Shown: piece by piece, positions 7,901 through 15,127 of the stretch
Layout: each line of letters opens with the position of its first letter
How positions within the stretch are numbered: the first letter of the stretch is position 1
DNA from: Gallionella sp.
Lineage (GTDB): Bacteria > Pseudomonadota > Gammaproteobacteria > Burkholderiales > Gallionellaceae
Length of the DNA stretch: 43,886 bases
Assembly (NCBI GenBank): GCA_030645955.1
Contig: JAUSMR010000206.1
Location: forward strand, 1-43,886
Reading direction: 5' to 3'
The notes under the pieces: model-generated
Seen by the model: the letters and a program-made list of their open reading frames with translations, nothing else
Told to the model about the DNA's origin: nothing
Database searches by the model: none
Translations under genes and position numbers: made by a program

Positions 7901-7923
7901 GCCGGGTTGTACCCGGCATTTTT
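7901..7923 (+). terminator. Rho-independent terminator after rnhA
   Basis: The stem GCCGGGT / ACCCGGC with a TGT loop begins directly after the rnhA stop codon and is followed by ATTTTT. It would partly insulate dnaQ from rnhA transcription. Confidence 0.75.
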
Positions 7924-7926
7924 GGA

Positions 7927-7973
7927 GTGCGGCGGGTGTGAACCGCAAACCGGCGGGTGTGACCCGCCCTACG
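7927..7973. repeat. GGCGGGTGTGAACCGC-type repeat upstream of dnaQ
   Basis: Two near-direct copies, GGCGGGTGTGAACCGC and GGCGGGTGTGACCCGC, end in CCTACG. The same family, reverse-complemented, occurs at 12171-12192. The repeat fills the rnhA-dnaQ gap, and no ribosome-binding site is evident just upstream of the dnaQ ATG. Confidence 0.65.
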
Positions 7974-7988
7974 AACGGACAAAAATTC

Positions 7989-8690
7989 ATGAGAAAAATC
8001 GTACTGGATACCGAAACCACCGGCCTGGACCCCAAGCAGGGGCATCGCATCATCGAGCTGGCGGCAATCGAACTGGACGGGCGCAAGCTGTCGTTGCGGC
8101 GATTTCATCGCTATCTCAACCCGGAGCGCGAGATCGAAGCGGGCGCGGTGGCGGTGCATGGTTTGACCTACGAACGTTTGCAGAACGAGGCGAAATTCGC
8201 CGACATTGCAACCAGCTTTCTGGAGTTTATCGAAGGGGCCGAGTTGATCATTCACAACGCGCCGTTCGACATGGGTTTTATCAACAGCGAGCTTGGGTTG
8301 TTGGGATTGCCGCCATTGCAAAATGCGGTAGTGGATACGCTCAAGGTCGCGCGCGAAATGCACCCCGGCAAGAAGAACGGTCTGGACGCGCTGTGCAGCC
8401 GTTATGAAATAGACAACGCGCATCGCACCCTGCACGGCGCGCTGCTGGATACCGAACTTCTCGCCGAAGTTTATTTCGCGATGACGCGCGGACAGAAGAG
8501 CCTGCTTGGCGAGGATGATGCGCCCAAGACGCGCCGGCCTGCGGTGCTGAGCACCGATGCCTCGCGCCCCAGGCTGCGCGTGTTGCAGCCAAGCCCGCAA
8601 GAGATGGCCGAGCACGCGCAACAACTGGCCGACATCGACAAAGCCAGCAAGGGCGCGTGTTTGTGGAAGAAGCTTGAAGGCGCGGCGTGA
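7989..8690 (+). CDS. dnaQ: DNA polymerase III epsilon subunit (3'-5' proofreading exonuclease)
   Basis: A 233-residue DEDDh exonuclease that proofreads for the replicative polymerase. Exo I is LDTETTGLD (catalytic Asp and Glu), Exo II is HNAPFDMGFINSEL, and Exo III is HRTLHGALLDTELLAEVY with the characteristic histidine and aspartate. A C-terminal tail of about 50 residues (LQPSPQEMAEHAQQLADIDK ...) corresponds to the segment binding the alpha subunit. The frame is open further upstream, but the family begins MRKIVLDTETTG, so the ATG at 7989 is the start. The position after rnhA repeats the enterobacterial order. Confidence 0.97.
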   Translation: MRKIVLDTETTGLDPKQGHRIIELAAIELDGRKLSLRRFHRYLNPEREIEAGAVAVHGLTYERLQNEAKFADIATSFLEFIEGAELIIHNAPFDMGFINSELGLLGLPPLQNAVVDTLKVAREMHPGKKNGLDALCSRYEIDNAHRTLHGALLDTELLAEVYFAMTRGQKSLLGEDDAPKTRRPAVLSTDASRPRLRVLQPSPQEMAEHAQQLADIDKASKGACLWKKLEGAA

Positions 8691-8837
8691 GCTTGCCTGG
8701 CCGGGTTAGCGGCATCCCTGCTGTTCTGAACTATAGCGGCCCGGCATTGTCGTATCCGCCGTTACAGAATTTCATCGCATTATTGCTAGAATGTGCAATG
8801 GTTGTGCAGGTTGCAGTATCAAGGAAAAGAGAGTTGG

Positions 8838-10847
8838 ATGAATAAGTTGGGTCAAGAAAAACATGGTAATACGGGTCAGTCTGATACGTGTCAAAAACGG
8901 GCCATTAGGGTGATTCGGAACGCGCTGCACAAACTTCCATTGCTGCCCGTATTGTTAGCTGCGCTGCTGCTGGTTATTTACACAGTCACGCGCATTACTC
9001 TGATTGCCTACACCGGAACCGAATCAGCGCCATTGAGCTTATGGCCGGGGATACTGGTCAGAGGATTGTGGTTTGATATGGTCATCGTTTCCGTGCTGCT
9101 TGCGGCGGTGTTTCTGTACGAGGCGGTGCTGCCGAACAGTTGGCGTAACAGCAGGATACATCTGGTGCTGCGGCTCGGATGGCTCTGGGCATCAGTCGCG
9201 TTGCTGCTGTTTGGCGCTGTTGCGGAAGTGACTTTCTGGATGGAGTTTTCCACGCGCTTCAATTTCATTGCGCTGGATTATCTGATTTACACCCATGAAG
9301 TCATCGGCAACATTCGCGAGTCTTATCCGGTCGGCTGGATATTGACAGCGATAGCCGCTCTGGCGGCATTGATCGTGTTGCTGCTTTTCAAGTCGGTAAG
9401 GCGTGCAGACAGCAGATCACTTACACGGTCGCAGCGCATCTGGTTGGGCGTGGCAGCAGTTGTTTTGCCAACGCTGACCCTGACTATGGCAAACATCGAT
9501 CAAATGGACGGGCAGGGGAATGCCTTTGCGACCGAGCTTTCAGGAAACGGATTGTTTACAATCTCGGCAGCGATGCGCCGTAATGAGCTTGATTACGACA
9601 AATTTTACCGGACTATCCCGCAAGAAACTGCAAATGCAGCATTGAAAGAGATGGGGGTAAAACGCAAGCCGCTTTTCGAGGTGTTAAGAGGGGATGAAAG
9701 AATAGAAGCAACCCCTGACAAGACTCCGTTCATCAAAAAACCGCGCAACGTTGTTCTGATTTCAGTGGAAAGCCTCTCCGCTTCGTTTGTCGGCGCTTAC
9801 GGGGGAACCCAGGGATTAACGCCGAATATCGATGAGCTGGCGCGAGACGGCATAAAGTTTGAGCGGGTATTCGCGACCGGTACCCGTACTGTGCGCGGTC
9901 TTGAGGCACTCTCTCTGGGTACGCCGCCGATACCCGGACAGGCAATCGTGCGCCGGCTCAAGAATGAGCACCTTTCCACCATTGGAGAGTTGCTGGAGCA
10001 TCAGGGATTTTCCCCATTCTTCTTTTATGGCGGGTACGGGTATTTCGACAACATGAACGCCTATTTCGGCGTGAATGATTATCGCGTTCTGGATCGAACG
10101 GATTTCCCGAAAGAAACCGTGATGTTCGAGAACGTGTGGGGTGTTGCCGATGAAGTCTTGTACGATAATGTGATCAGGACGTTCGACAAGGAATCGGCAA
10201 CAGACAAACCGTTCTTTGCCCACATCATGACGACGTCAAACCATCGTCCGTACACTTACCCGGACGGGCGTATCGATATACCTTCACCGGGAGGGCGCTC
10301 AGGCGCCGTGAAATATTCCGATTATGCGATCGGAAAATTCATCAGGGATGCGAAGACCAAGCCATGGTTCAAAGATACGCTTTTCGTCATCGTTGCAGAT
10401 CACTGCGCGTCGGTTGCCGGCAAGAGCAAACTCCCGGTCGACGGCTATCGTATTCCGCTGGTTTTCTATGCGCCGGCGTTGCTCAAACCCGCCAGCTATC
10501 CGCACATCGTGAGCCAGATTGATATTGCGCCGACGTTGATGAAGATTCTTGGCATGAGTGGCGATGAACATTTCTTTGGCCGCAACCTTTTCGGGGATGA
10601 AGCGCCGGTTGAGCGGGCTTTCATCAGCAACTACCAGGCGTTGGGCTACCTGAAAAACGGCATCCTGACGGTGTTGCTGCCGAAGCAGCATGTCGAGAGC
10701 TACCGCGTCGATCCAAAGAGCTTTGAAACTTCACCGGCCGACATCGACCCGCAATTGCTGACCGAGGCCATTGCCTATTATCAAACTGCTTCCAGGGCCT
10801 TTAAATCGGGCGAGCTGCGCGCGTCGCATTACCACCCGGATCCTTGA
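8838..10847 (+). CDS. Membrane sulfatase-fold protein (LTA synthase / phosphoglycerol transferase family)
   Basis: A 669-residue protein. The N-terminal third has about five hydrophobic segments (for example LPLLPVLLAALLLVIYTVT near residue 37, and VALLLFGAVAEV). This is followed by an alkaline phosphatase-superfamily domain from about residue 310: NVVLISVESLSASFVGAYGG with a metal-binding glutamate, the nucleophile threonine in ATGTRTVRGLEAL, and VIVADHCAS with distal metal ligands. This architecture belongs to COG1368, whose members transfer phosphoglycerol groups to lipoteichoic acid or periplasmic glucans. In a Gram-negative host, modification of glucans or envelope glycans is more likely. 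The ATG at 8838 is chosen because AAGGAAAAGAGAG lies just upstream; an in-frame ATG at 8793 lacks this. Confidence 0.88.
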   Translation: MNKLGQEKHGNTGQSDTCQKRAIRVIRNALHKLPLLPVLLAALLLVIYTVTRITLIAYTGTESAPLSLWPGILVRGLWFDMVIVSVLLAAVFLYEAVLPNSWRNSRIHLVLRLGWLWASVALLLFGAVAEVTFWMEFSTRFNFIALDYLIYTHEVIGNIRESYPVGWILTAIAALAALIVLLLFKSVRRADSRSLTRSQRIWLGVAAVVLPTLTLTMANIDQMDGQGNAFATELSGNGLFTISAAMRRNELDYDKFYRTIPQETANAALKEMGVKRKPLFEVLRGDERIEATPDKTPFIKKPRNVVLISVESLSASFVGAYGGTQGLTPNIDELARDGIKFERVFATGTRTVRGLEALSLGTPPIPGQAIVRRLKNEHLSTIGELLEHQGFSPFFFYGGYGYFDNMNAYFGVNDYRVLDRTDFPKETVMFENVWGVADEVLYDNVIRTFDKESATDKPFFAHIMTTSNHRPYTYPDGRIDIPSPGGRSGAVKYSDYAIGKFIRDAKTKPWFKDTLFVIVADHCASVAGKSKLPVDGYRIPLVFYAPALLKPASYPHIVSQIDIAPTLMKILGMSGDEHFFGRNLFGDEAPVERAFISNYQALGYLKNGILTVLLPKQHVESYRVDPKSFETSPADIDPQLLTEAIAYYQTASRAFKSGELRASHYHPDP

Positions 10848-10939
10848 CAGGAGTATCCTGCAAAGTTGAATTTGCAGGGGGAAGCCGGGCTGCCTGAAGG
10901 CGCTTATGCAATCACAACTTAACAGAATACGGAATAAAC

Positions 10940-12166
10940 ATGAAAACAGATGTGATTATTATCGGCTCCGGCGCAGCGGGCCTGATGTGTGCCCTGCAAG
11001 CCGGGCAGCGCGGGCGCTCCGTGGTGTTGCTCGACCATGCCAAAAAGCTCGCGGAGAAGATTCGCATCTCCGGCGGCGGACACTGCAACTTCACCAATCT
11101 CAACACCAAACCGGAAAATTTCATTTCCAGCAATCCGAATTTCTGCCGTTCGGCGCTGGCGCGTTACACGCCCCAGGATTTCATCGCGCTATTGCAAAAG
11201 CACAACATCGGCTTCCACGAAAAGACCCTCGGGCAGTTGTTCTGCGATGACGAATCGGATGCCATCATCGCGATGCTGCGCGGCGAATGCGAAGCGGCGG
11301 GCGTGAAACGCTTCATGAGCTGCGAGATCGGCGAGATTAATTACTCCCCTCGCCCGCAGGCGGGAGAGGGGGTGGGGGAGAGGGTTAAGGCGCAAGCTTT
11401 CCATGTCAGCACTTCGCGCGGCGAATTCAATTCTTCATCGCTGGTGGTCGCGACCGGCGGCTTGTCCATCCCCAATACCGGCGCTACGCCGTTCGGCTAT
11501 CACGTCGCCGAACAATTCGCTATCCCCATTGCCAAGCTTAAACCCGGCCTGGTGCCGCTGAGTATTGCGCCGGACGACTGGAAGCCCTTTGCCGATTTGA
11601 CCGGCGTTTCGCAGGAAGTGGTGGTGAGTTTCGGCAAGCAGTCGTTTCGCGAAAACATGCTGGTCACCCACCGCGGCCTGAGCGGCCCGGCGATATTGCA
11701 AATTTCCTCCTACTGGCAACACGGTCAGCCGCTGCACATCAACCTGCTGCCGGGTTGCGATATGGCTGCCTTGCTGGACGAGCAGAAGAGCAGCAAGAAA
11801 CTGCTGAGCAATTATCTTATGCAATGGTTTTCCAAAAGCTTCTCGGACGTGTGGTGTGCCCAGCTCACCGAGCATAAGAAGATCGAGAACAAGCCGCTCA
11901 ATCAATACAACGACAAAGAGCGCAAACAAATCGCCGCGCAACTGCATGACTGGCAAATCACGCCTAGCGGCACGCTGGGCTACAGCAAGGCCGAAGTGAC
12001 CTGCGGCGGAATTGATACACGGGCGCTGTCGTCGAAGACCATGGAATGCATCGACGTGCCCGGTCTGTACTTCATCGGTGAAGTGGTGGATGTCACCGGG
12101 CAGCTCGGCGGCTATAACTTCCAGTGGGCATGGGCTTCAGGCTACGCGGCAGGGCAGGCGGTCTGA
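10940..12166 (+). CDS. NAD(P)/FAD-dependent oxidoreductase, HI0933/YhiN family
   Basis: A 408-residue flavoprotein. The N-terminal Rossmann motif is VIIIGSGAAGLMCALQAG. The family marker KIRISGGGHCNFTN follows at about residues 47-60, and the C-terminal FAD-binding part reads VPGLYFIGEVVDVTGQLGGYNFQWAWASG, diagnostic of this family. The physiological reaction is not firmly established for bacterial members. At residues ~136-149 the sequence SPRPQAGEGVGERV interrupts a region that should be ordinary beta sheet. Its DNA (11344-11384) is a typical dispersed G-rich repeat inserted in frame. The gene is uninterrupted and probably functional. The ATG has only a weak upstream ribosome site. Confidence 0.92.
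   Translation: MKTDVIIIGSGAAGLMCALQAGQRGRSVVLLDHAKKLAEKIRISGGGHCNFTNLNTKPENFISSNPNFCRSALARYTPQDFIALLQKHNIGFHEKTLGQLFCDDESDAIIAMLRGECEAAGVKRFMSCEIGEINYSPRPQAGEGVGERVKAQAFHVSTSRGEFNSSSLVVATGGLSIPNTGATPFGYHVAEQFAIPIAKLKPGLVPLSIAPDDWKPFADLTGVSQEVVVSFGKQSFRENMLVTHRGLSGPAILQISSYWQHGQPLHINLLPGCDMAALLDEQKSSKKLLSNYLMQWFSKSFSDVWCAQLTEHKKIENKPLNQYNDKERKQIAAQLHDWQITPSGTLGYSKAEVTCGGIDTRALSSKTMECIDVPGLYFIGEVVDVTGQLGGYNFQWAWASGYAAGQAV
11344..11384. repeat. CCCCTCGCCCGCAGGCGGGAG repeat inserted in frame in the YhiN-type gene
   Basis: The sequence contains the small hairpin CGCCCGC-AG-GCGGG-type core, followed by a G/A-rich tail (AGAGGGGGTGGGGGAGAGGG). It encodes SPRPQAGEGVGERV inside the flavoprotein. A related repeat family occurs intergenically at 35764-35856. 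Confidence 0.7.
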
Positions 12167-12169
12167 TGG

Positions 12170-12430
12170 GTAGGGCGGTTCACACCCGCCGTTGCACGAA
12201 ATACCAAAGCAACCGAGGTGAAATTTCGTGCGTTGAAATGGCGGGTGTGCTCTGCATAGCCAATCGGCTAAGCTGGCAAACAGCTTTGCATAGCCATCTG
12301 ACTAGGCTGGCAAACTACGCCAACCAAGTCATTGGTTAACGCCAGCAAGCCGCTGGTTAACCCGCCCTACGCAATGTTATCCAGCCCGGTAGGATGCGGT
12401 GAGGCACGAACCGCATCGCTCGCAGGTTTA
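12170..12430. repeat. Composite repeat region upstream of lemA
   Basis: No gene is visible in the 315 bp between the flavoprotein and lemA. Outer arms GTAGGGCGG (12170) and CCGCCCTACG (12362) enclose a hairpin CACGAAAT ... ATTTCGTG, and two direct copies of about 31 bp starting at 12251 and 12285 (CTGCATAGCCA ... GGCAAAC; TTGCATAGCCA ... GGCAAAC). Another element, GGTAGGATGCGGTGAGGCAC with GAACCGCATC, follows at about 12390-12418. Confidence 0.7.
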
Positions 12431-12481
12431 GTGCTATAGTTTCCGCGTGCTTTTCTGACATTCAACCCGGAGGAACCAACG

Positions 12482-13087
12482 ATGCGTACCCTATGGATTG
12501 TTTTACTGACAATGCTGTTGAGCGGCTGCGGCTACAACACGTTACAAACCACCGATGAGCAAATCAAGGCGGGCTGGGCGGAGGTGCTGAACCAGTACCA
12601 GCGGCGCGCCGACCTGATTCCCAATCTGGTCAATACCGTCAAAGGCTATGCCGCACAGGAGCAGGCCGTGCTGCTGGGCGTCACCGAAGCGCGCGCCAGG
12701 GTCGGCAGCATTCAGGCCACTCCCGAACTGATCAACGACGCGCAGGCGTTCGCCAAATTCCAGGCCGCACAGGGCGAGTTGACTTCTGCTTTGAGCCGCT
12801 TGCTGGTGGTGTCGGAGAACTATCCGCAGCTGAAATCCGATCAGAACTTCCGTGATTTGCAGGCGCAACTGGAAGGCACCGAGAACCGTATCACCGTGGC
12901 ACGCAACCGCTACATCAAGGCGGTGCAGGAATACAACGTCACGGTGCGTTCCTTCCCGAGCAACCTGACCGCGATGCTGTTCGGCTTTAAGGTGAAACCA
13001 TCCTTTACGGTGGAAAACGAGAAGGAAATTTCCCGCCCGCCGACGGTTGATTTTGCCGCGCCCAATGCTCCGGCTCCAACAAAATAA
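12482..13087 (+). CDS. lemA: LemA family lipoprotein
   Basis: A 201-residue LemA-family protein. The N-terminus MRTLWIVLLTMLLSGCGYN is a lipoprotein signal with lipobox LSGC, so the mature protein should start at Cys16 and be membrane-tethered. The family core follows: WAEVLNQYQRRADLIPNLVNTVKGYA, LSRLLVVSENYPQLKSDQNFRDLQAQLEGTENRI, RNRYIKAVQEYN, and SFPSNLTAMLFGFK near the end. The molecular function of LemA is not established. In proteobacteria it is usually followed by genes for TPM-domain proteins, which are indeed found here but displaced by a two-gene insertion. The start has a strong GGAGG site. Confidence 0.95.
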   Translation: MRTLWIVLLTMLLSGCGYNTLQTTDEQIKAGWAEVLNQYQRRADLIPNLVNTVKGYAAQEQAVLLGVTEARARVGSIQATPELINDAQAFAKFQAAQGELTSALSRLLVVSENYPQLKSDQNFRDLQAQLEGTENRITVARNRYIKAVQEYNVTVRSFPSNLTAMLFGFKVKPSFTVENEKEISRPPTVDFAAPNAPAPTK

Positions 13088-13115
13088 ATGCTGTTTAACC
13101 GGAAAACGATGAAAC

Positions 13116-13400
13116 ATGGACTGTGAATCACTACAGTTTTCTCGCCATGCTTTCGAGCGAATGTTTCAGCGTGGGATCAACCCGGATGTAGTTGCGCAGA
13201 TTATTGCCGAAGGAGAGGTTATTGCTGGTTATCCAGATGACCAGCCCTTTCCCAGTGTTTTGCTGTTGGGCTTTTATGGAAGCAAGCCTGTTCATGTAGT
13301 TGTTGCGCGTGAACCTGAAACAGGAAATTGCCATCTGGTTACAATCTACCTGCCTGATCCCGCTGTTTGGAATGAGACATTCAAGAGAAGGAGAGCATGA
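13116..13400 (+). CDS. DUF4258 protein, probable toxin-like partner
   Basis: A 94-residue protein of the DUF4258 type, with the motifs FSRHAFERMFQRGI near residues 8-21, VVAQIIAEGEVIAGYPDD, and VHVVVAREPETGNCHLVTIYLPDPAVW. The compact beta-rich fold, RHAxxRMxxRxI opening and C-terminal VTxYxPDxxxW are typical. Proteins of this kind often sit beside zinc-finger antitoxin-like proteins and are annotated as putative RelE-like toxins, but activity is not proven for the family as a whole. It overlaps the following zinc-finger gene, suggesting a coupled pair inserted between lemA and its TPM partner. Confidence 0.85.
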   Translation: MDCESLQFSRHAFERMFQRGINPDVVAQIIAEGEVIAGYPDDQPFPSVLLLGFYGSKPVHVVVAREPETGNCHLVTIYLPDPAVWNETFKRRRA

Positions 13401-13624
13401 TGAAGTGCGTAATCTGCAAAACCGGACAGACCCGCCCAGGTACTACCACTGTTACACTGCAACGCGACAAAACGGTAGTGGTCATCCGTGATGTTCCTGC
13501 TGAAATCTGTGACGACTGCGGCGAGTATTACTTGAGCGAACCTATTGCCCGCCGGGTTTATGCCGATGCCGATGGCTCCGTGCAGCGCCGGGTGGAAGTA
13601 GAAATTCAACGCTATGCAGCGTGA
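13400..13624 (+). CDS. YgiT-type zinc finger protein (MqsA-like N-terminal domain)
   Basis: A protein of 74 residues with two CxxC pairs, CVICKTG at the start and CDDCGEYYLSE at about residues 38-48. These form the zinc site found in MqsA/YgiT antitoxins. It lacks the C-terminal helix-turn-helix of full-length MqsA, so it is the short stand-alone form usually paired with a DUF4258 protein. Two consecutive ATGs exist (13397 and 13400). The second is chosen because AAGGAG is then 6 nt away. It overlaps the stop of the DUF4258 gene. It probably neutralises that partner; whether it also represses the pair cannot be told from the sequence. Confidence 0.85.
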   Translation: MKCVICKTGQTRPGTTTVTLQRDKTVVVIRDVPAEICDDCGEYYLSEPIARRVYADADGSVQRRVEVEIQRYAA

Positions 13625-13665
13625 TAGTTCTACCATCACTGACGCTGCCGTACCGGCAAAATAAA

Positions 13666-14493
13666 ATGAAAGAAGGGGCGCGAGTTGTTCTGCTTGCGCT
13701 GCTGCTGACCGGAGCGGCGCACGCCGAAGTCACCGTGCCGCCGCTCACCCGGCGAGTCACCGATCTCACCGCCACGCTGGACGCACCGCAAACTCAAACA
13801 CTCGAATCCCGCCTCGCCGCATTTGAAGCGAAGAAGGGCGCGCAGCTTGCGGTGCTGATCGTGCCGACCACGCAACCGGAAACCATCGAGCAATTCGGCA
13901 TCCGTGTCGTGGAATCGTGGAAGCTCGGACGCAAGGGCGTGGACGACGGTGCGCTGCTGCTGGTCGCCAAGGATGACCGCGCGCTGCGCATCGAGGTGGG
14001 TTATGGCTTGGAGGGCGTGTTGAATGATGCCACTGCACACCGTATTGTCGATGAGATCATCGTGCCGCGTTTCAAGCGCGGCGAGTTCTACCCGGGCATC
14101 GAGTCCGGCACAGCGGCGATGATGCAGGTGATCGATGGCGAACCCTTGCCGCCGCCACGCAGTGCAGCGGCAAGCGGAAAATATGACATCGAGTCGCTGC
14201 TGTTCATCGCCTTCGGGATGGTCGTGGTCGTGGGCGGCATGTTGCGCGCGCTGCTCGGGCGCTTCCCGGCCGCAGTGCTGATGGGCGGAGCGCTGGGGGT
14301 GCTGGCCTGGTTGACGGTCGCGCCGCTGTTGATAGCCGTGCTAGTTGGAGTGGCGGCGTTCGTGTTCGTGCTGCTGGGCGGAGGTGGGCGCGGTGGATTT
14401 GGGGGCGGCGGGTTCGGCAGAAGTAGCGGGGGCGGTTTCGGCGGCGGCGGGGGCGGCGGGTTTGGCGGTGGCGGTGCTTCGGGGCGATGGTGA
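13666..14493 (+). CDS. TPM-domain membrane protein (YgcG-like)
   Basis: A 275-residue protein with a signal peptide (MKEGARVVLLALLLTGAAHA), a periplasmic TPM domain of about residues 25-165 (LTRRVTDLTATLDAPQ, GAQLAVLIVPTT, DDGALLLVAKDDRALRIEVGYGLEGVLND), and hydrophobic segments near residues 180-255. The tail is extremely glycine-rich (FGGGGFGRSSGGGFGG), typical of the family. The TPM domain is found in envelope proteins of poorly known role, including photosystem II repair proteins. The ATG at 13666 is preferred over a GTG at 13621 because it gives a clean signal peptide. It probably formed an operon with lemA before the DUF4258/YgiT insertion. Confidence 0.9.
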   Translation: MKEGARVVLLALLLTGAAHAEVTVPPLTRRVTDLTATLDAPQTQTLESRLAAFEAKKGAQLAVLIVPTTQPETIEQFGIRVVESWKLGRKGVDDGALLLVAKDDRALRIEVGYGLEGVLNDATAHRIVDEIIVPRFKRGEFYPGIESGTAAMMQVIDGEPLPPPRSAAASGKYDIESLLFIAFGMVVVVGGMLRALLGRFPAAVLMGGALGVLAWLTVAPLLIAVLVGVAAFVFVLLGGGGRGGFGGGGFGRSSGGGFGGGGGGGFGGGGASGRW

Positions 14494-14494
14494 C

Positions 14495-15004
14495 ATGAAG
14501 TTATCCATGGATATCAAACGAGTGATGCGGCATCTATCGAGCGGAAGTGCGGCAGTGCGGCGTGCATTTCCGCATAGCACGCTGGACGCGATTGAGCGGG
14601 CGATACGCGAAGTCGAGATGCAGTGCAACGGACAAATCCGTTTTTCGGTCGAGGCCGCACTGGACCTGCCGCCATTGCTGGCAGGCCAATCCGCGCGGGA
14701 ACGCGCCGTCGAGGTGTTTTCCCGGTTGCGCATCTGGGATACCGAACACAACAACGGTGTGCTGATTTATTTGCTGCTGGCGGACCGTGATGTGGAGATC
14801 GTCGCCGACCGCGGTGTGCATGCCAGGGTTGGACAGCAAGCCTGGGAGGCGATTTGCCAGGAAATGGAAGCAGCATTTCGCGACGGCAAGTTTGAAGAGG
14901 GCGTACTCGCGGGCATTCGCAGCGTGGGCCGGCACCTCGCACAGCATTATCCGCGCACCGGCGAAAAAGTGAACGAGTTGCCGGATCGGCCGGTGTTGAT
15001 GTAG
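14495..15004 (+). CDS. TPM-domain protein, soluble
   Basis: A 169-residue protein without signal peptide or TM segments. It carries a second, diverged TPM domain: IERAIREVEMQCNGQIRFSVEAAL, ERAVEVFSRLRIWDTEHNNGVLIYLLLADRDVEIVADRGVHARVG, and FEEGVLAGIRSVGRHLAQHYP. The HNNGVLIYLLLADRDVEIVADRG block is characteristic of the companion protein encoded after YgcG-type genes. The ATG at 14495 directly follows the stop of the preceding gene (overlap GGTGACATG, 1 nt apart), implying translational coupling. Its function is unknown. The upstream open frame is a shadow of the glycine-rich tail of the previous gene. Confidence 0.9.
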   Translation: MKLSMDIKRVMRHLSSGSAAVRRAFPHSTLDAIERAIREVEMQCNGQIRFSVEAALDLPPLLAGQSARERAVEVFSRLRIWDTEHNNGVLIYLLLADRDVEIVADRGVHARVGQQAWEAICQEMEAAFRDGKFEEGVLAGIRSVGRHLAQHYPRTGEKVNELPDRPVLM

Positions 15005-15127
15005 CCATTCCTGTCGCCTTTGTATCAGAAGCGAAAAAGTCGCCCTTTTTGAGTGGATAATCCGCAACATTGGCACCACCAGTAATGGGCTGGATATCCG
15101 GTATCGGATGGAACAATCGGTTGATGA

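Noticed and set aside
7235..8086. A long minus-strand frame opposite rnhA and dnaQ
   Set aside because: It is a GC-driven shadow of the coding strand, with no family similarity and no start signal.
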